A stretch of DNA of 64,000 bases from an uncultured Propionibacteriaceae bacterium (GTDB taxonomy: Bacteria > Actinomycetota > Actinomycetes > Propionibacteriales > Propionibacteriaceae). The position numbers and the translations under genes were made by a program. The notes under the pieces are model-generated. The model was given only the letters and a program-made list of their open reading frames with translations. It was not told where the DNA came from and ran no database searches. The stretch is from NCBI GenBank assembly GCA_937926975.1, contig CALBCJ010000014.1:1-64000 (forward strand), written 5' to 3'. This document shows, one piece after another, positions 23,738 through 32,325 of this stretch. The first letter of the stretch is position 1, and each line of letters starts with the position of its first letter.

Positions 23738-26700
23738 GTGTACCTGAGGAGTCTCACGCTGCGCGGTTTCAAGTCCTTCGCCTCGGCCACCACCTTGCAG
23801 TTCGAGCCGGGAATCACGGCCGTCGTCGGCCCCAACGGCGCCGGCAAGTCCAACGTGGTCGACGCCCTGGCCTGGGTGATGGGGGAGCAGGGGGCCAAGT
23901 CCCTGCGCGGCGGCAAGATGGAGGACGTCATCTTCGCCGGCACCTCGGGGCGGGCGCCGCTGGGACGTGCCGAGGTCCAGCTCACCATCGACAACACCGA
24001 CGGCGCACTGCCGATCGAGCACAGCGAGGTCACCATCTCGCGCACCATGTTCCGCAACGGGGGCAGCGACTACTCGATCAACGGGCACACCGCCCGGCTG
24101 CTGGACGTCCAGGAGCTGCTGAGTGACTCCGGGATCGGCCGCGAGATGCACGTGATCGTGGGCCAGGGCCAGCTGGACGCGATCCTGCAGGCGACCCCCG
24201 AGGTCCGGCGCGGCTTCATCGAGGAGGCCGCCGGGGTGCTGAAGCACCGCAAGCGCAAGGAGAAGGCGCTGCGCAAGCTGGACAGCACCGAGGCCAACCT
24301 TCACCGCCTGACCGACCTGGTCACCGAGATCCGCCGGCAGCTGAAGCCGCTGCAGCGCCAGGCCGAGGTGGCGCGCCGGGCCGGAGTGATCCAGGCCGAG
24401 CTGCACGACGCGCTGGCCCGGCTGCTGGCCGACGACCTGGCCCAGGCCACCGCCGCACTGGAGGCCGACCTGGCCGATGAGCAGGCGGTGCTGGCCGCTC
24501 GGGCCAGGGTGGAGACCGACCTGCTCGCGGCCCGAGACCGGGAGGACCGGGCCGCCGCGGCGGTCGCCGCAGCCCAGCCGCGGCTGGCCGCGGCCCAGGA
24601 GGTCTGGTACGGGTTGGCGGCGCTGCGGGAGCGGATCGCCTCGACCCTCACAATCGCGGCCGACCGGGTCCGCCGTGCCCAGGAGGTCCCTGACGAGGGC
24701 CGCCCCGGGCAGGATCCCGACACCCTCGAAGCCGCGGCCCAGTCTGAGGCCCGGGCGGAGGAGTCGCTGCGGACGCAGGTTCAGGTCCGGCAGGAGGCGC
24801 TGCGGCAGGCCACCGAGCAGCGCGAGACCGCTGAGCAGGCCCACGCCGAGGCCGAGGCCCGGCTGGCAGCACAGGTACGGGCGGTGGCCGACCGCCGCGA
24901 GGGCCTGGCTCGGCTCCAGGGACAGGTGGGGTCGCTGCGGAGCCGGATCGAGAGCGCCACGGAGCAGCTGGAGCGGCTGGAGACCGCTCAGGCCGAGGCC
25001 GCGGCCCGAGGTGACGAGGCGGCCCGGGCCTTCCAGAGCCTGGAAGACTCGGTGGCGGGCCTGGATGCGGGCGAGGCCGACCTGGACGAGGAGTACGAGG
25101 CGGCTGAGGCCGAGCTGGAGCAGGCGCAGCAGGCCCATGGCCAGGTCCGTGAGGAGGAGCAGGCCGCCTCGCAGGAGCGGGCCGCTGCCGCTGCCCGCCA
25201 CGAGGCTCTGCTGCTGGGCCTGGAGCGGGAGGACGCGTCGGCCCAGCTCCTGGCCGCGTCCGGTGAGCTGGACGGGCTGCTGGGGCCGGTCGCGGCGCTG
25301 GTGGCCGTGGAGCCCGGCTACGAGGAAGCGGTCTCGGCGGCGCTGCAGGCCGCGGCCGATGCGGTGGCCGTGTCCGGGGCGGGCGCGGCCACCGAGGCCT
25401 TCCGCTACCTGAAGCGCCAGGACCTGGGCCGGGCCGGGCTGCTGCTCGCCGGTGCCCCCGAGCTGCGAGAGGAGGCCCTGGTCCTGCCGGCAGGAGCCCG
25501 CTACCTGACCGAGGTGGTGTCGGCGCAGGCCCCGGTCCGAGCGGCCGTCGAGCGGCTGCTGCGCCGTACGGTCGTGGTCGACGGCCTGGACGCGGCCCAG
25601 GACCTGGTCCAGCAGCAGCCGGAGCTGGTGGCTGTGACCAGGGACGGCGACATCTTGTCGGGCTGGTACGGCTGCGGCGGCTCGGGTAGCCGGCCGAGCC
25701 TGATCCAGGTCCAGGCGGCCGTCGAGGAGGCCGCGACCGCGCTGGCGGCAGCCGAGCACCGAGTCCGCCAAGCGGCTCTCGCCAGGGCTGAGACCGAGGG
25801 CCGTCTGGCTCAGGCCCAGCAGCGGGTCGACCTGGTTCTGACCAGGCTGCACGAGTCCGATGCCCGGCAGAGCGCGCTCGCCGAGCAGCTGGGCCAGCTC
25901 AACCAGACCGCCCGGGCCGCCCGGGGCGAGGCGGAGCGGCTTGCTGCTCAGGTGGCACAGGCCGGGCAGCGGCGGGCGGCCGACGAGCAGGCCTTGCAGG
26001 AGCTGGAGCAGAGGCTGGAGCACGCGGGCTCTGAGCAGGACCTGGAGGAGCCAGACCCAGCCGAGCGGGATGCCCTGGCTGACCGGGCTCGTCGGGCCCG
26101 GTCAGGCGAGATGGAGGCTCGGCTGGCACTGCGCACGATGGAGGAGCGGGTCCGGGCGGTGGCTGGGCGGGCAGAGTCGCTGCGGCAGGCGGCGGCTGCC
26201 GAGCGGCAGGCCCGGGCCCGGGCCGAGGCCCGCCGGGAGCAGCTGCGTCGCGAGGGAGAGACGGCCCAAGCCGTCCACACTGCTGCCGGCTGGCTGCTGG
26301 ACCGGCTGGAGCAGTCCCAGCAGCGGGCCGCCACGGAGCGGGAGGCGGCGGAGGCGGCCCGCCAGCAGGCGAACCAGGTGCTGGACGAGGCCCGAGCCGA
26401 GGCCCGGGCACTGGCAGCCGAGCTGGAGAGCCTGGTGGACTCGGCGCACCGCGACGAGCTGGCCCGGTCCGAGCAGCGGATGCGGATCGAGAGCCTCTCC
26501 CAGCGGGCTCTCTCTGAGGTGGGGATCGAGCCGGAGACCTTGGTGGCCGAGTACGGGCCGACGCTGCCGGTCCCGGTGCTGGTGGATCCAGAGGGCCTGC
26601 CCACAGCCGACGACGAGCCGCAGACCGTCCCGTACCAGCGCGACCAGCAGCAGAAGCGGCTTCGCTCGGCGCAGCGGCAGCTGCAGCTGCTCGGGCGGGT

Positions 26701-27289
26701 CAACCCCCTGGCGCTGGAGGAGTTCGACGCGATGCAGGAACGGCACGCCTTCCTGTCAGCGCAGCTGGACGACCTGAAGCGCTCCCGGGCTGATCTGCTG
26801 GCGATCGTCGACGAGGTGGACCAGCGAGTGCAGGAGGTCTTTGCGGCCGCGTACCAGGATGTCGCCGAGCAGTTTGAGCTGGTCTTCGCGCGGCTCTTTC
26901 CGGGCGGGGAGGGCCGGCTGGTGCTGACCGAGCCCGGCAGCTGGCTGACCACGGGGGTCGAGGTGGAGGCCCGCCCGGCGGGCAAGAAGGTGAAGCGGCT
27001 GTCGCTGCTGTCGGGAGGGGAGCGGTCCCTGGTGGCCGTGGCCTTCTTGGTCAGCCTGTTCAAGGCCCGCCCCAGCCCGTTCTACATCCTTGACGAGGTG
27101 GAGGCGGCCCTGGACGACACGAACCTGGGGCGGCTGCTGGAGATCTACGAAGAGCTCCGGGCGGAGTCGCAGCTGCTGGTGATCACCCACCAGAAGCGCA
27201 CCATGGAGGTCGCTGACGCCCTGTACGGGGTGACCATGCGAGACGACGGGGTGTCGACGGTGATCAGCCAGCGGCTACGGGAGTCATGA
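23738..27289 (+). CDS. smc: Chromosome segregation protein SMC
   Basis: SMC is the condensin ATPase that organises and segregates chromosomes. The 1183-residue protein has the full layout: N-terminal head with YLRSLTLRGFKSFA and Walker A GPNGAGKS (residues 31-38), then coiled coil. A hinge at about residues 505-650 includes LLGPVAALVAVEPGYEEAV and FRYLKRQDLGRAGLLL. The second coiled coil leads to the C-terminal head with signature LSGGERSLVAVAFL and Walker B FYILDEVEAALDD. The coils are very rich in Ala, Glu, Gln and Arg. GTG start 3 nt after the GtrA-like gene. Confidence 0.97.
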   Translation: MYLRSLTLRGFKSFASATTLQFEPGITAVVGPNGAGKSNVVDALAWVMGEQGAKSLRGGKMEDVIFAGTSGRAPLGRAEVQLTIDNTDGALPIEHSEVTISRTMFRNGGSDYSINGHTARLLDVQELLSDSGIGREMHVIVGQGQLDAILQATPEVRRGFIEEAAGVLKHRKRKEKALRKLDSTEANLHRLTDLVTEIRRQLKPLQRQAEVARRAGVIQAELHDALARLLADDLAQATAALEADLADEQAVLAARARVETDLLAARDREDRAAAAVAAAQPRLAAAQEVWYGLAALRERIASTLTIAADRVRRAQEVPDEGRPGQDPDTLEAAAQSEARAEESLRTQVQVRQEALRQATEQRETAEQAHAEAEARLAAQVRAVADRREGLARLQGQVGSLRSRIESATEQLERLETAQAEAAARGDEAARAFQSLEDSVAGLDAGEADLDEEYEAAEAELEQAQQAHGQVREEEQAASQERAAAAARHEALLLGLEREDASAQLLAASGELDGLLGPVAALVAVEPGYEEAVSAALQAAADAVAVSGAGAATEAFRYLKRQDLGRAGLLLAGAPELREEALVLPAGARYLTEVVSAQAPVRAAVERLLRRTVVVDGLDAAQDLVQQQPELVAVTRDGDILSGWYGCGGSGSRPSLIQVQAAVEEAATALAAAEHRVRQAALARAETEGRLAQAQQRVDLVLTRLHESDARQSALAEQLGQLNQTARAARGEAERLAAQVAQAGQRRAADEQALQELEQRLEHAGSEQDLEEPDPAERDALADRARRARSGEMEARLALRTMEERVRAVAGRAESLRQAAAAERQARARAEARREQLRREGETAQAVHTAAGWLLDRLEQSQQRAATEREAAEAARQQANQVLDEARAEARALAAELESLVDSAHRDELARSEQRMRIESLSQRALSEVGIEPETLVAEYGPTLPVPVLVDPEGLPTADDEPQTVPYQRDQQQKRLRSAQRQLQLLGRVNPLALEEFDAMQERHAFLSAQLDDLKRSRADLLAIVDEVDQRVQEVFAAAYQDVAEQFELVFARLFPGGEGRLVLTEPGSWLTTGVEVEARPAGKKVKRLSLLSGGERSLVAVAFLVSLFKARPSPFYILDEVEAALDDTNLGRLLEIYEELRAESQLLVITHQKRTMEVADALYGVTMRDDGVSTVISQRLRES

Positions 27290-27386
27290 CTGGATGAGTC
27301 TTCTCTCAGGCCTGCCCGCAGATTGCGGTCTCCACTCTGGCCAGGGCTGATACTGGAGGCCGGCTTCCACCTGAAAGGCCTGTTCG

Positions 27387-27590
27387 ATGCTGTCTGTTGT
27401 CGTGACCATGAGTCTGGTCCTGATGATCGTCGTCGCCCTGCTCGGTGTGGTCGGGATCGGGATCGGGGGCGTCGGCCGGCAGGTCGACCCCGAGCTGGCC
27501 GGTCACCTGGCGCGGATCGCGCGGCACCTCAACGGCGAGGGCGAGCCGCCGCAGCGCCTGCGGCGGCTGGTCGAGGCGCTCGACCGCTGA
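27387..27590 (+). CDS. Small hypothetical membrane protein (67 aa)
   Basis: A 67-residue protein with an N-terminal membrane segment (LVLMIVVALLGVVGIGIG) and a charged tail RHLNGEGEPPQRLRRLVEAL. The ATG follows GAAAGGCC. It lies 97 nt after smc and ends 4 nt before the end of the convergent gene. No family recognised, but it looks coding: correct start context and a plausible membrane topology. Confidence 0.5.
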   Translation: MLSVVVTMSLVLMIVVALLGVVGIGIGGVGRQVDPELAGHLARIARHLNGEGEPPQRLRRLVEALDR

Positions 27591-27594
27591 GCCG

Positions 27595-28035
27595 TCACCA
27601 GCGACGAGACTGAGCCAGTCCGTTGGCGTGGTTGACCCGGGCCAGGACGTCATTGACCTGAGCTCGCGACAAGGCCGGCATCCGGCAGGCGTGCATGAAG
27701 CCCGGCCCGGTCACGGTGACCGTCACGAATCCGGTGGTGCGCTCCTCCTTCACCAGCAGGAAGAGCAGCCCCAGCAGGAAGAAGAAGAAACCGAGCACCG
27801 CCAGGACGACCGCCCAGCCCGGGGTGACCTGGGACGTCATTGAGCCGTCAGTGAACATCAGCTGGGCCTGCCCGAGCGGTATCCGACCGGACGGCGTGAC
27901 AACCTCGTCCTGGGTCACCGTGATGTCGCCAATCTGCACCAGAGGCTGGCCGGTACGGGTGGGACTCAGCCCGTCGTGACCAGGCGGGGGCCAGTACTGG
28001 GTGCCTGGATAAGGCTGGTACTGCTCGCTGGTCAC
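27595..28035 (-). CDS. Hypothetical membrane protein (146 aa)
   Basis: Residues 1-70 are cytoplasmic-looking (Tyr/Pro-rich start, then VQIGDITVTQDEVVTPSGRIPLG). One long hydrophobic stretch (WAVVLAVLGFFFFLLGLLFLLV) and a C-terminal domain TTGFVTVTVTGPGFMHACRM follow. GTG start with AGGAGAAG upstream. It is second in a two-gene minus-strand operon. No function assigned. Confidence 0.6.
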   Translation of the reverse strand: MTSEQYQPYPGTQYWPPPGHDGLSPTRTGQPLVQIGDITVTQDEVVTPSGRIPLGQAQLMFTDGSMTSQVTPGWAVVLAVLGFFFFLLGLLFLLVKEERTTGFVTVTVTGPGFMHACRMPALSRAQVNDVLARVNHANGLAQSRRW

Positions 28036-28069
28036 GGCGTCTTCTCCTGTGGTCTTCGCTCGTGCTGGG

Positions 28070-28369
28070 CTACTCGCCGGTGCGGCCGCGGGCGGTGCTC
28101 ATCCAGTAGACCGCGTTGACGGCGACGATCCCGGCCCAGGTCAGCATCATCTGGAACATGCTGCCGGAGGCGATCCCGGTGAGCGGGATGGCCAGGCACA
28201 GCGAGACCACAGCCAGGGCGAACTGCTTGCCCGCCGGGCGACCCACGGCCGCCTGCAGCGGCGGGCTGGGCTGGGCCGGCACCGGCAGTGGCGCCGACGA
28301 GGGCGACGGGGACGTGGGTGGCTGGGCCCAGAGCTGGTCGTTGGTGGGCTCTCGCTGCATGGCGGTCAT
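28070..28369 (-). CDS. Hypothetical two-helix membrane protein (99 aa)
   Basis: A Pro/Ser-rich N terminus of about 45 residues precedes two predicted membrane helices (QFALAVVSLCLAIPLTGIA and MMLTWAGIVAVNAVYWM). This resembles the small Pro-rich membrane proteins common in actinobacteria (DUF4190-like), a loose comparison. A TAGGGT box lies exactly 6 nt before the ATG, indicating a leaderless transcript that also covers the gene 34 nt downstream. Confidence 0.6.
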   Translation of the reverse strand: MTAMQREPTNDQLWAQPPTSPSPSSAPLPVPAQPSPPLQAAVGRPAGKQFALAVVSLCLAIPLTGIASGSMFQMMLTWAGIVAVNAVYWMSTARGRTGE

Positions 28370-28375
28370 GGGGTC

Positions 28376-28381
28376 ACCCTA
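28376..28381 (-). promoter_or_regulatory. -10 box TAGGGT (leaderless, minus strand)
   Basis: On the minus strand TAGGGT is followed by GACCCC (6 nt) and the ATG at 28369. Confidence 0.6.
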
Positions 28382-28456
28382 GCTTGCTGCCAGATGTCGA
28401 CCTGCAGGCCGGGTGCGGTGCTGTACGGCGCGCGGTCACCGGCGCCCAGCGCTGCC

Positions 28457-28462
28457 TAGGAT
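28457..28462 (+). promoter_or_regulatory. -10 box TAGGAT of ftsY (leaderless)
   Basis: TAGGAT, 6 nt (GGCCTG), then GTG at 28469, with no Shine-Dalgarno. Confidence 0.65.
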
Positions 28463-28468
28463 GGCCTG

Positions 28469-29620
28469 GTGGACATGATCTTCTGGTTGGTCGTCGCGGG
28501 CATCGTCGCGGCAGTCCTGGCCGCCTCGGTGATCGTGGTGCGCTCGCGGGGCAGGCAGCTGCCGCCGGTCGAGCCGCGTGACGAGGTGACGACCGGCAAG
28601 CCGACCGAGCCGGAGCCGGCGGAGCCTGCCGTGACGGAGCCGTCGGCCGGGCCGGAGCCGGTCGAGGAGGGACTGGAGCGTCCCGAGGCGCCCCGGTCGC
28701 GGCTGGCCCGGCTGCGCCGGCGCCTGGCTGGCAGCAACAATGCGCTCGCCCGGGGCCTGGCCGACCTGCTGGCGCGGGACCGGATCGACGAGGAGACCTG
28801 GGAGGACCTCGAGGCCACCTTGATCATGTCGGACCTGGGTGTCGGGCCGACCGACGAGCTGGTGAGCGCGCTGCGCCGCCGCCTGGCGCTCGACGGGGTG
28901 ATAGATCCCGAGCAGGCTCGGCAGGTGCTGCACGAGGAACTGGTCCGGCTCGTCGACCCGGACCTGGACCGCAGCCTGAGCACCGAGCCCGTGGGCGAGG
29001 CCGAGGACCGCCTGCCGGCCGTGGTGCTGGTGGTCGGGGTCAACGGGACCGGCAAGACCACGACTGTCGGCAAGCTGGCTCGGGTGCTGGTCGCCGAGGG
29101 GCGGACGGTCCTGCTGGGTGCCGCCGACACGTTCCGTGCTGCGGCCGCCGAGCAGCTGGCCACCTGGGGCGAGCGGGTCGGGGTCGAGACCGTCCGCGGT
29201 GCGGAGGGTGCTGACCCGGCCTCCGTCGCGTACAGCGCTGTGAAGCAGGGGATCGAGGCCGGGGTTGACGTGGTCCTGGTCGACACCGCGGGCCGGCTCC
29301 ACACCAAGACCGGGCTGATGGACGAGCTCGGCAAGGTGAAGCGGGTGATCGAGAAGCTGGTCCCGGTCCGGGAGGTGCTGCTGGTCCTGGACGCCACTAC
29401 GGGGCAGAACGGGCTGACCCAGGCCCGGGTGTTCTCGGAGGTGGTCGACGTTACCGGGGTGGTGCTGACCAAGCTCGACGGCTCGGCCAAGGGCGGGATC
29501 GTGGTCCAGGTCCAGCGCGAGCTGGGTGCGCCAGTGAAGCTGATCGGGCTGGGCGAGGGCGTGGACGACCTGGCGCCGTTCGACGCGGAGGAGTTCGTGG
29601 ACGGGGTTCTGGGGCAGTAG
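28469..29620 (+). CDS. ftsY: Signal recognition particle receptor FtsY
   Basis: FtsY is the membrane-side GTPase that receives SRP-ribosome complexes. The 383-residue protein has an N-terminal membrane helix (IFWLVVAGIVAAVLAASVIVV), an acidic linker and the NG domain. GTPase motifs are G1 GVNGTGKTTT (about residue 190), DTFRAAAAEQL, DTAGRLHTK and TKLDGSAKGG, ending with FVDGVLGQ. The N-terminal helix is typical of actinobacterial FtsY. It is followed by ffh, so both halves of the SRP pathway lie together. Confidence 0.96.
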   Translation: MDMIFWLVVAGIVAAVLAASVIVVRSRGRQLPPVEPRDEVTTGKPTEPEPAEPAVTEPSAGPEPVEEGLERPEAPRSRLARLRRRLAGSNNALARGLADLLARDRIDEETWEDLEATLIMSDLGVGPTDELVSALRRRLALDGVIDPEQARQVLHEELVRLVDPDLDRSLSTEPVGEAEDRLPAVVLVVGVNGTGKTTTVGKLARVLVAEGRTVLLGAADTFRAAAAEQLATWGERVGVETVRGAEGADPASVAYSAVKQGIEAGVDVVLVDTAGRLHTKTGLMDELGKVKRVIEKLVPVREVLLVLDATTGQNGLTQARVFSEVVDVTGVVLTKLDGSAKGGIVVQVQRELGAPVKLIGLGEGVDDLAPFDAEEFVDGVLGQ

Positions 29621-29665
29621 CCCTGCCGGCGCTCCTCATCCCGGCTGGCGATCCGGCGCGACGAG

Positions 29666-29671
29666 TAGGAT
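29666..29671 (+). promoter_or_regulatory. -10 box TAGGAT of ffh
   Basis: TAGGAT about 38 nt before the ffh GTG gives a ~30-nt leader with GAAGGACG as Shine-Dalgarno, so ffh has its own, leadered promoter. Confidence 0.55.
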
Positions 29672-29708
29672 TGGCCGGTCTGCTGACCAGCTGCCGAAGG
29701 ACGCGCCC

Positions 29709-31286
29709 GTGTTCGACACCTTGCAAGACCGCCTGACTGCGACGTTCCGCTCCCTGCGGGGCAAGACCAAGCTGTCGGACGCCGACATCGCCGAGACTCT
29801 GCGCGAGATCCGGATCGCCCTGCTCGAGGCCGATGTCAATCTCTCGGTGGTCAAGGACTTCATCGCGGCGGTCCGGGAGCGGGCGCAGTCGGAGGAGCTC
29901 AGCAAGGCGCTCAATCCGGCCCAGCAGGTCGTGAAGATCGTCAACGAGGAGCTGGTCGCGATCCTCGGTGGCGAGACCCGCGAGCTCCGGTTCGCCAAGA
30001 AGCCGCCGACGGTCATCATGCTGGCCGGTCTGCAGGGCGCCGGCAAGACGACCCTGGCGGGCAAGCTGGCGGTGTGGCTGAAGGCCCAGGGGCACACCCC
30101 GATGCTGGTGGCCTGCGACCTGCAGCGCCCCAACGCGGTCACCCAGCTGCAGGTGGTCGCCAAGCGGGCTGGGGTGGCCGCGTACGCGCCGCAGCCCGGC
30201 AACGGCGTCGGTGACCCAGTCGAGGTCGCCCGCCACTCCATCCAGATCGCCGAGCGGCACCTGCACGATGTCGTGATCGTGGACACCGCCGGCCGGCTGG
30301 GTGTCGATGAGGAGCTGATGCAGCAGGCGGCCGACATCAAGGCCGCAGTCGACCCCGACGAGGTCTTGTTCGTGGTCGACGCCATGATCGGCCAGGACGC
30401 GGTCAACACGGCCAAGGCGTTCCAGGACGGGGTCGGCTTCGACGCAGTGGTGCTCACCAAGCTCGACGGCGACGCCCGTGGCGGCGCCGCCCTGTCCATC
30501 GCCCGGGTGATCGGCCGACCGATCATGTTTGCCTCCAACGGCGAGAAGCTGGACGACTTCGACCTCTTCCACCCCGACCGGATGGCTGGGCGGATCCTCG
30601 ACATGGGCGACATGCTCACCCTGATCGAGCAGGCTGAGCGGCACTTCGACGCTGAGCAGTCAGCCAAGGCCGCCAACGCGCTGCTGTCGGGCAGCGGGGA
30701 GTTCGGCCTGCAGGACTTCCTGACCCAGATGCAGGCGATGCGCAAGATGGGTCCGCTGCGCAAGGTCTTCGGGATGATGCCCGGGATGGGGCAGATGCGT
30801 GACCAGCTGGAGTCGATCGATGAGCGCGAGATCGACCGGATCGAGGCGATCATCACCTCGATGACCCCGGCTGAGCGGGCCGACGTGTCGATCCTCAACG
30901 GCTCCCGGCGGGCTCGGATCGCCCGCGGCGCGGGCGTCGAGGTAAGCGAGGTCAACGGCCTGGTGAACCGGTTCATCGAGGCCCGCAAGCTGATGCAGTC
31001 GATCGGCGGCATGGTGCAGCAGATGGGGCCCGCGGGCCCGGGCCGGGCCGGGCGGCGCCAGCAGGCCAAGAAGAAGGGCGGGCGAAAGGTCTCCGGGAAC
31101 CCGGCCAAGCGCAACGCTCCCAAGGCAGCCCAGACACCTAAGGTGGCGGACCTGCAGGATGCGCTGGCCTCCTTCGCCACGGGCGGTCCGACCGAGGCCG
31201 AGATGCAGGCGGCGATGAAGGACTTCCAGCTGCCGCCGGAGCTGCAGCAGATGCTGAGTCCGAAGAACCAGGGGCCGCGCTCCTAG
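29709..31286 (+). CDS. ffh: Signal recognition particle protein Ffh
   Basis: Ffh (SRP54) binds signal sequences and SRP RNA and docks with FtsY. The 525-residue protein has the N domain, the G domain (GLQGAGKT residues 107-114, DLQRPNAVTQL, DTAGRLGVDEELM, TKLDGDARGGAAL) and the Met-rich M domain (FLTQMQAMRKMGPLRKVF, MMPGMGQM, SIGGMVQQMG). It ends in a basic then acidic tail (~80 residues) of the kind seen in actinobacteria. GTG start. Confidence 0.96.
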   Translation: MFDTLQDRLTATFRSLRGKTKLSDADIAETLREIRIALLEADVNLSVVKDFIAAVRERAQSEELSKALNPAQQVVKIVNEELVAILGGETRELRFAKKPPTVIMLAGLQGAGKTTLAGKLAVWLKAQGHTPMLVACDLQRPNAVTQLQVVAKRAGVAAYAPQPGNGVGDPVEVARHSIQIAERHLHDVVIVDTAGRLGVDEELMQQAADIKAAVDPDEVLFVVDAMIGQDAVNTAKAFQDGVGFDAVVLTKLDGDARGGAALSIARVIGRPIMFASNGEKLDDFDLFHPDRMAGRILDMGDMLTLIEQAERHFDAEQSAKAANALLSGSGEFGLQDFLTQMQAMRKMGPLRKVFGMMPGMGQMRDQLESIDEREIDRIEAIITSMTPAERADVSILNGSRRARIARGAGVEVSEVNGLVNRFIEARKLMQSIGGMVQQMGPAGPGRAGRRQQAKKKGGRKVSGNPAKRNAPKAAQTPKVADLQDALASFATGGPTEAEMQAAMKDFQLPPELQQMLSPKNQGPRS

Positions 31287-31298
31287 TCATCCCCCCGG

Positions 31299-31322
31299 GG
31301 TCCGTGGCGGCCGACGGGGACC
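31299..31322 (+). terminator. Possible terminator after ffh
   Basis: GGTCC-GT pairs with AC-GG-GGACC around an 8-nt loop, with a GG bulge, and is followed by TTG. It lies 13 nt after the ffh stop. Weaker than the other hairpins in the window. Confidence 0.4.
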
Positions 31323-31618
31323 TTGTCGCTCAGTTCCTGGGCCCAAGGGACGTCGTCCAGGCTGGGTGGGCAGCGTACGACGGCACCGACGCGGCTCGTC
31401 TCAGCGTCCGGTGCGTCGTCGCCAGTGCCGAGGACGCCTGCGGTTTCGCCCCCGGCGGATCGGTCTGGCAGACTGGTCGCCGCGTCCGGTACGTCTGTGC
31501 CCTCTCACGCGGGCGGACCTGACACCCCGGAACCAGCGGCCGAGTCCCCACACCGGTCTGAGGGTCCACCACCAGCCTGGGTCGTCCAGGCACGTTCCTT
31601 CAGAGGAGAACCACACCC
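31323..31618 (+). promoter_or_regulatory. rpsP promoter and ~138-nt leader; no gene
   Basis: The ~330 nt between ffh and rpsP hold no credible gene. A promoter is visible: -35-like TTCGCC (31445-31450), 18-bp spacer and CAGACT (31469-31474). The layout is nearly the same as at rplS. The expected transcript starts near 31481 and has a ~138-nt leader ending in AGAGGAGAA before the GTG. Length and position suggest a regulatory leader, but no known ribosomal-protein leader motif was recognised. Confidence 0.5.
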
Positions 31619-32056
31619 GTGGCAGTCAAGATCCGTCTTAAGCGGCTCGGCAAGATCCGCTCACCGCACTACCGCATCGTCGTCATGGACTCCCGCACCA
31701 AGCGGGACGGCCGGGCAATTGAGGAGATCGGCCTGTACCACCCGAAGAACGACCCGTCCGTAATCCGGGTCAACTCCGAGCGGGCGCAGTACTGGCTGAG
31801 CGTCGGGGCCCAGCCCACCGAGGCTGTGGTGGCGATCCTGAAGCGCTCCGGCGACTGGCAGAAGTTCACCGGGGACACCAGCCCGTCGGGGATCGACCCC
31901 CAGCCTGAGCCGCGCGACAAGGTGGCCGCCTTCAACAAGGCCCTGGCCGAGGTCGACGGTGATGCCGACACCGCTGCGATCTCGAAGGGCCGCAAGGGAA
32001 AGAAGGCCGAGGAGTCTGAGGCCCCGGCCAAGGACGACCCGGCCGACAAGGACTGA
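31619..32056 (+). CDS. rpsP: 30S ribosomal protein S16
   Basis: S16 stabilises 30S assembly. Residues 1-85 match the family (AVKIRLKRLGKIRSPHYRIV, GRAIEEIGLYHPKNDPSVIRV, ERAQYWLSVGAQPTEAVVAIL). The remaining ~60 residues are an Ala/Lys/Glu/Asp-rich tail ending DDPADKD, an extension common in actinobacterial S16. GTG at 31619 follows AGAGGAGAA. It leads the rpsP-khpA-rimM-trmD operon. Confidence 0.96.
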   Translation: MAVKIRLKRLGKIRSPHYRIVVMDSRTKRDGRAIEEIGLYHPKNDPSVIRVNSERAQYWLSVGAQPTEAVVAILKRSGDWQKFTGDTSPSGIDPQPEPRDKVAAFNKALAEVDGDADTAAISKGRKGKKAEESEAPAKDDPADKD

Positions 32057-32058
32057 AG

Positions 32059-32325
32059 ATGCTGAGCGAGGCGCTGGAGCACCTCGTCCGCGGGATTGTG
32101 GCGTTCCCTGACGACGTGCAGGTGAAGGACCTCAACCTGCGGCGGGGGCGGATCCTTGAGGTGCGGGTGCACCCCGAGGACGTGGGCAAGGTCATCGGTC
32201 GCCAAGGACGGACCGCGACCGCACTGCGGACCGTCATCGGTGCCCTCGCCGGGCGTGAGCAGGTCCGGGTCGACTTTGTCGACGTTGACCGCCGCCCACG
32301 CCGTTCCGGGTCTCGACGGCGCTGA
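32059..32325 (+). CDS. khpA: KH-domain RNA-binding protein KhpA
   Basis: An 88-residue single KH domain protein: LEHLVRGIVAFPDDVQVKDL, then the KH GxxG motif in EDVGKVIGRQGRTATALRTV, then VDFVDVDRR and a basic tail. KhpA (YlqC) proteins bind RNA with partner KhpB and influence cell division or sRNA function in Firmicutes. The gene is almost always between rpsP and rimM, as here. The stop overlaps the rimM ATG (TGATG). Confidence 0.9.
   Translation: MLSEALEHLVRGIVAFPDDVQVKDLNLRRGRILEVRVHPEDVGKVIGRQGRTATALRTVIGALAGREQVRVDFVDVDRRPRRSGSRRR

Noticed and set aside
22997..26023. Very long open frame on the minus strand opposite mutM, the GtrA-like gene and smc
   Set aside because: High GC makes antisense frames open for long distances. 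The translation is low-complexity Leu/Gly/Arg/Gln and matches no family, while the plus strand carries unmistakable mutM and smc.
31304..31522. Small ORFs upstream of rpsP
   Set aside because: They cross the rpsP promoter and leader and show no protein features.
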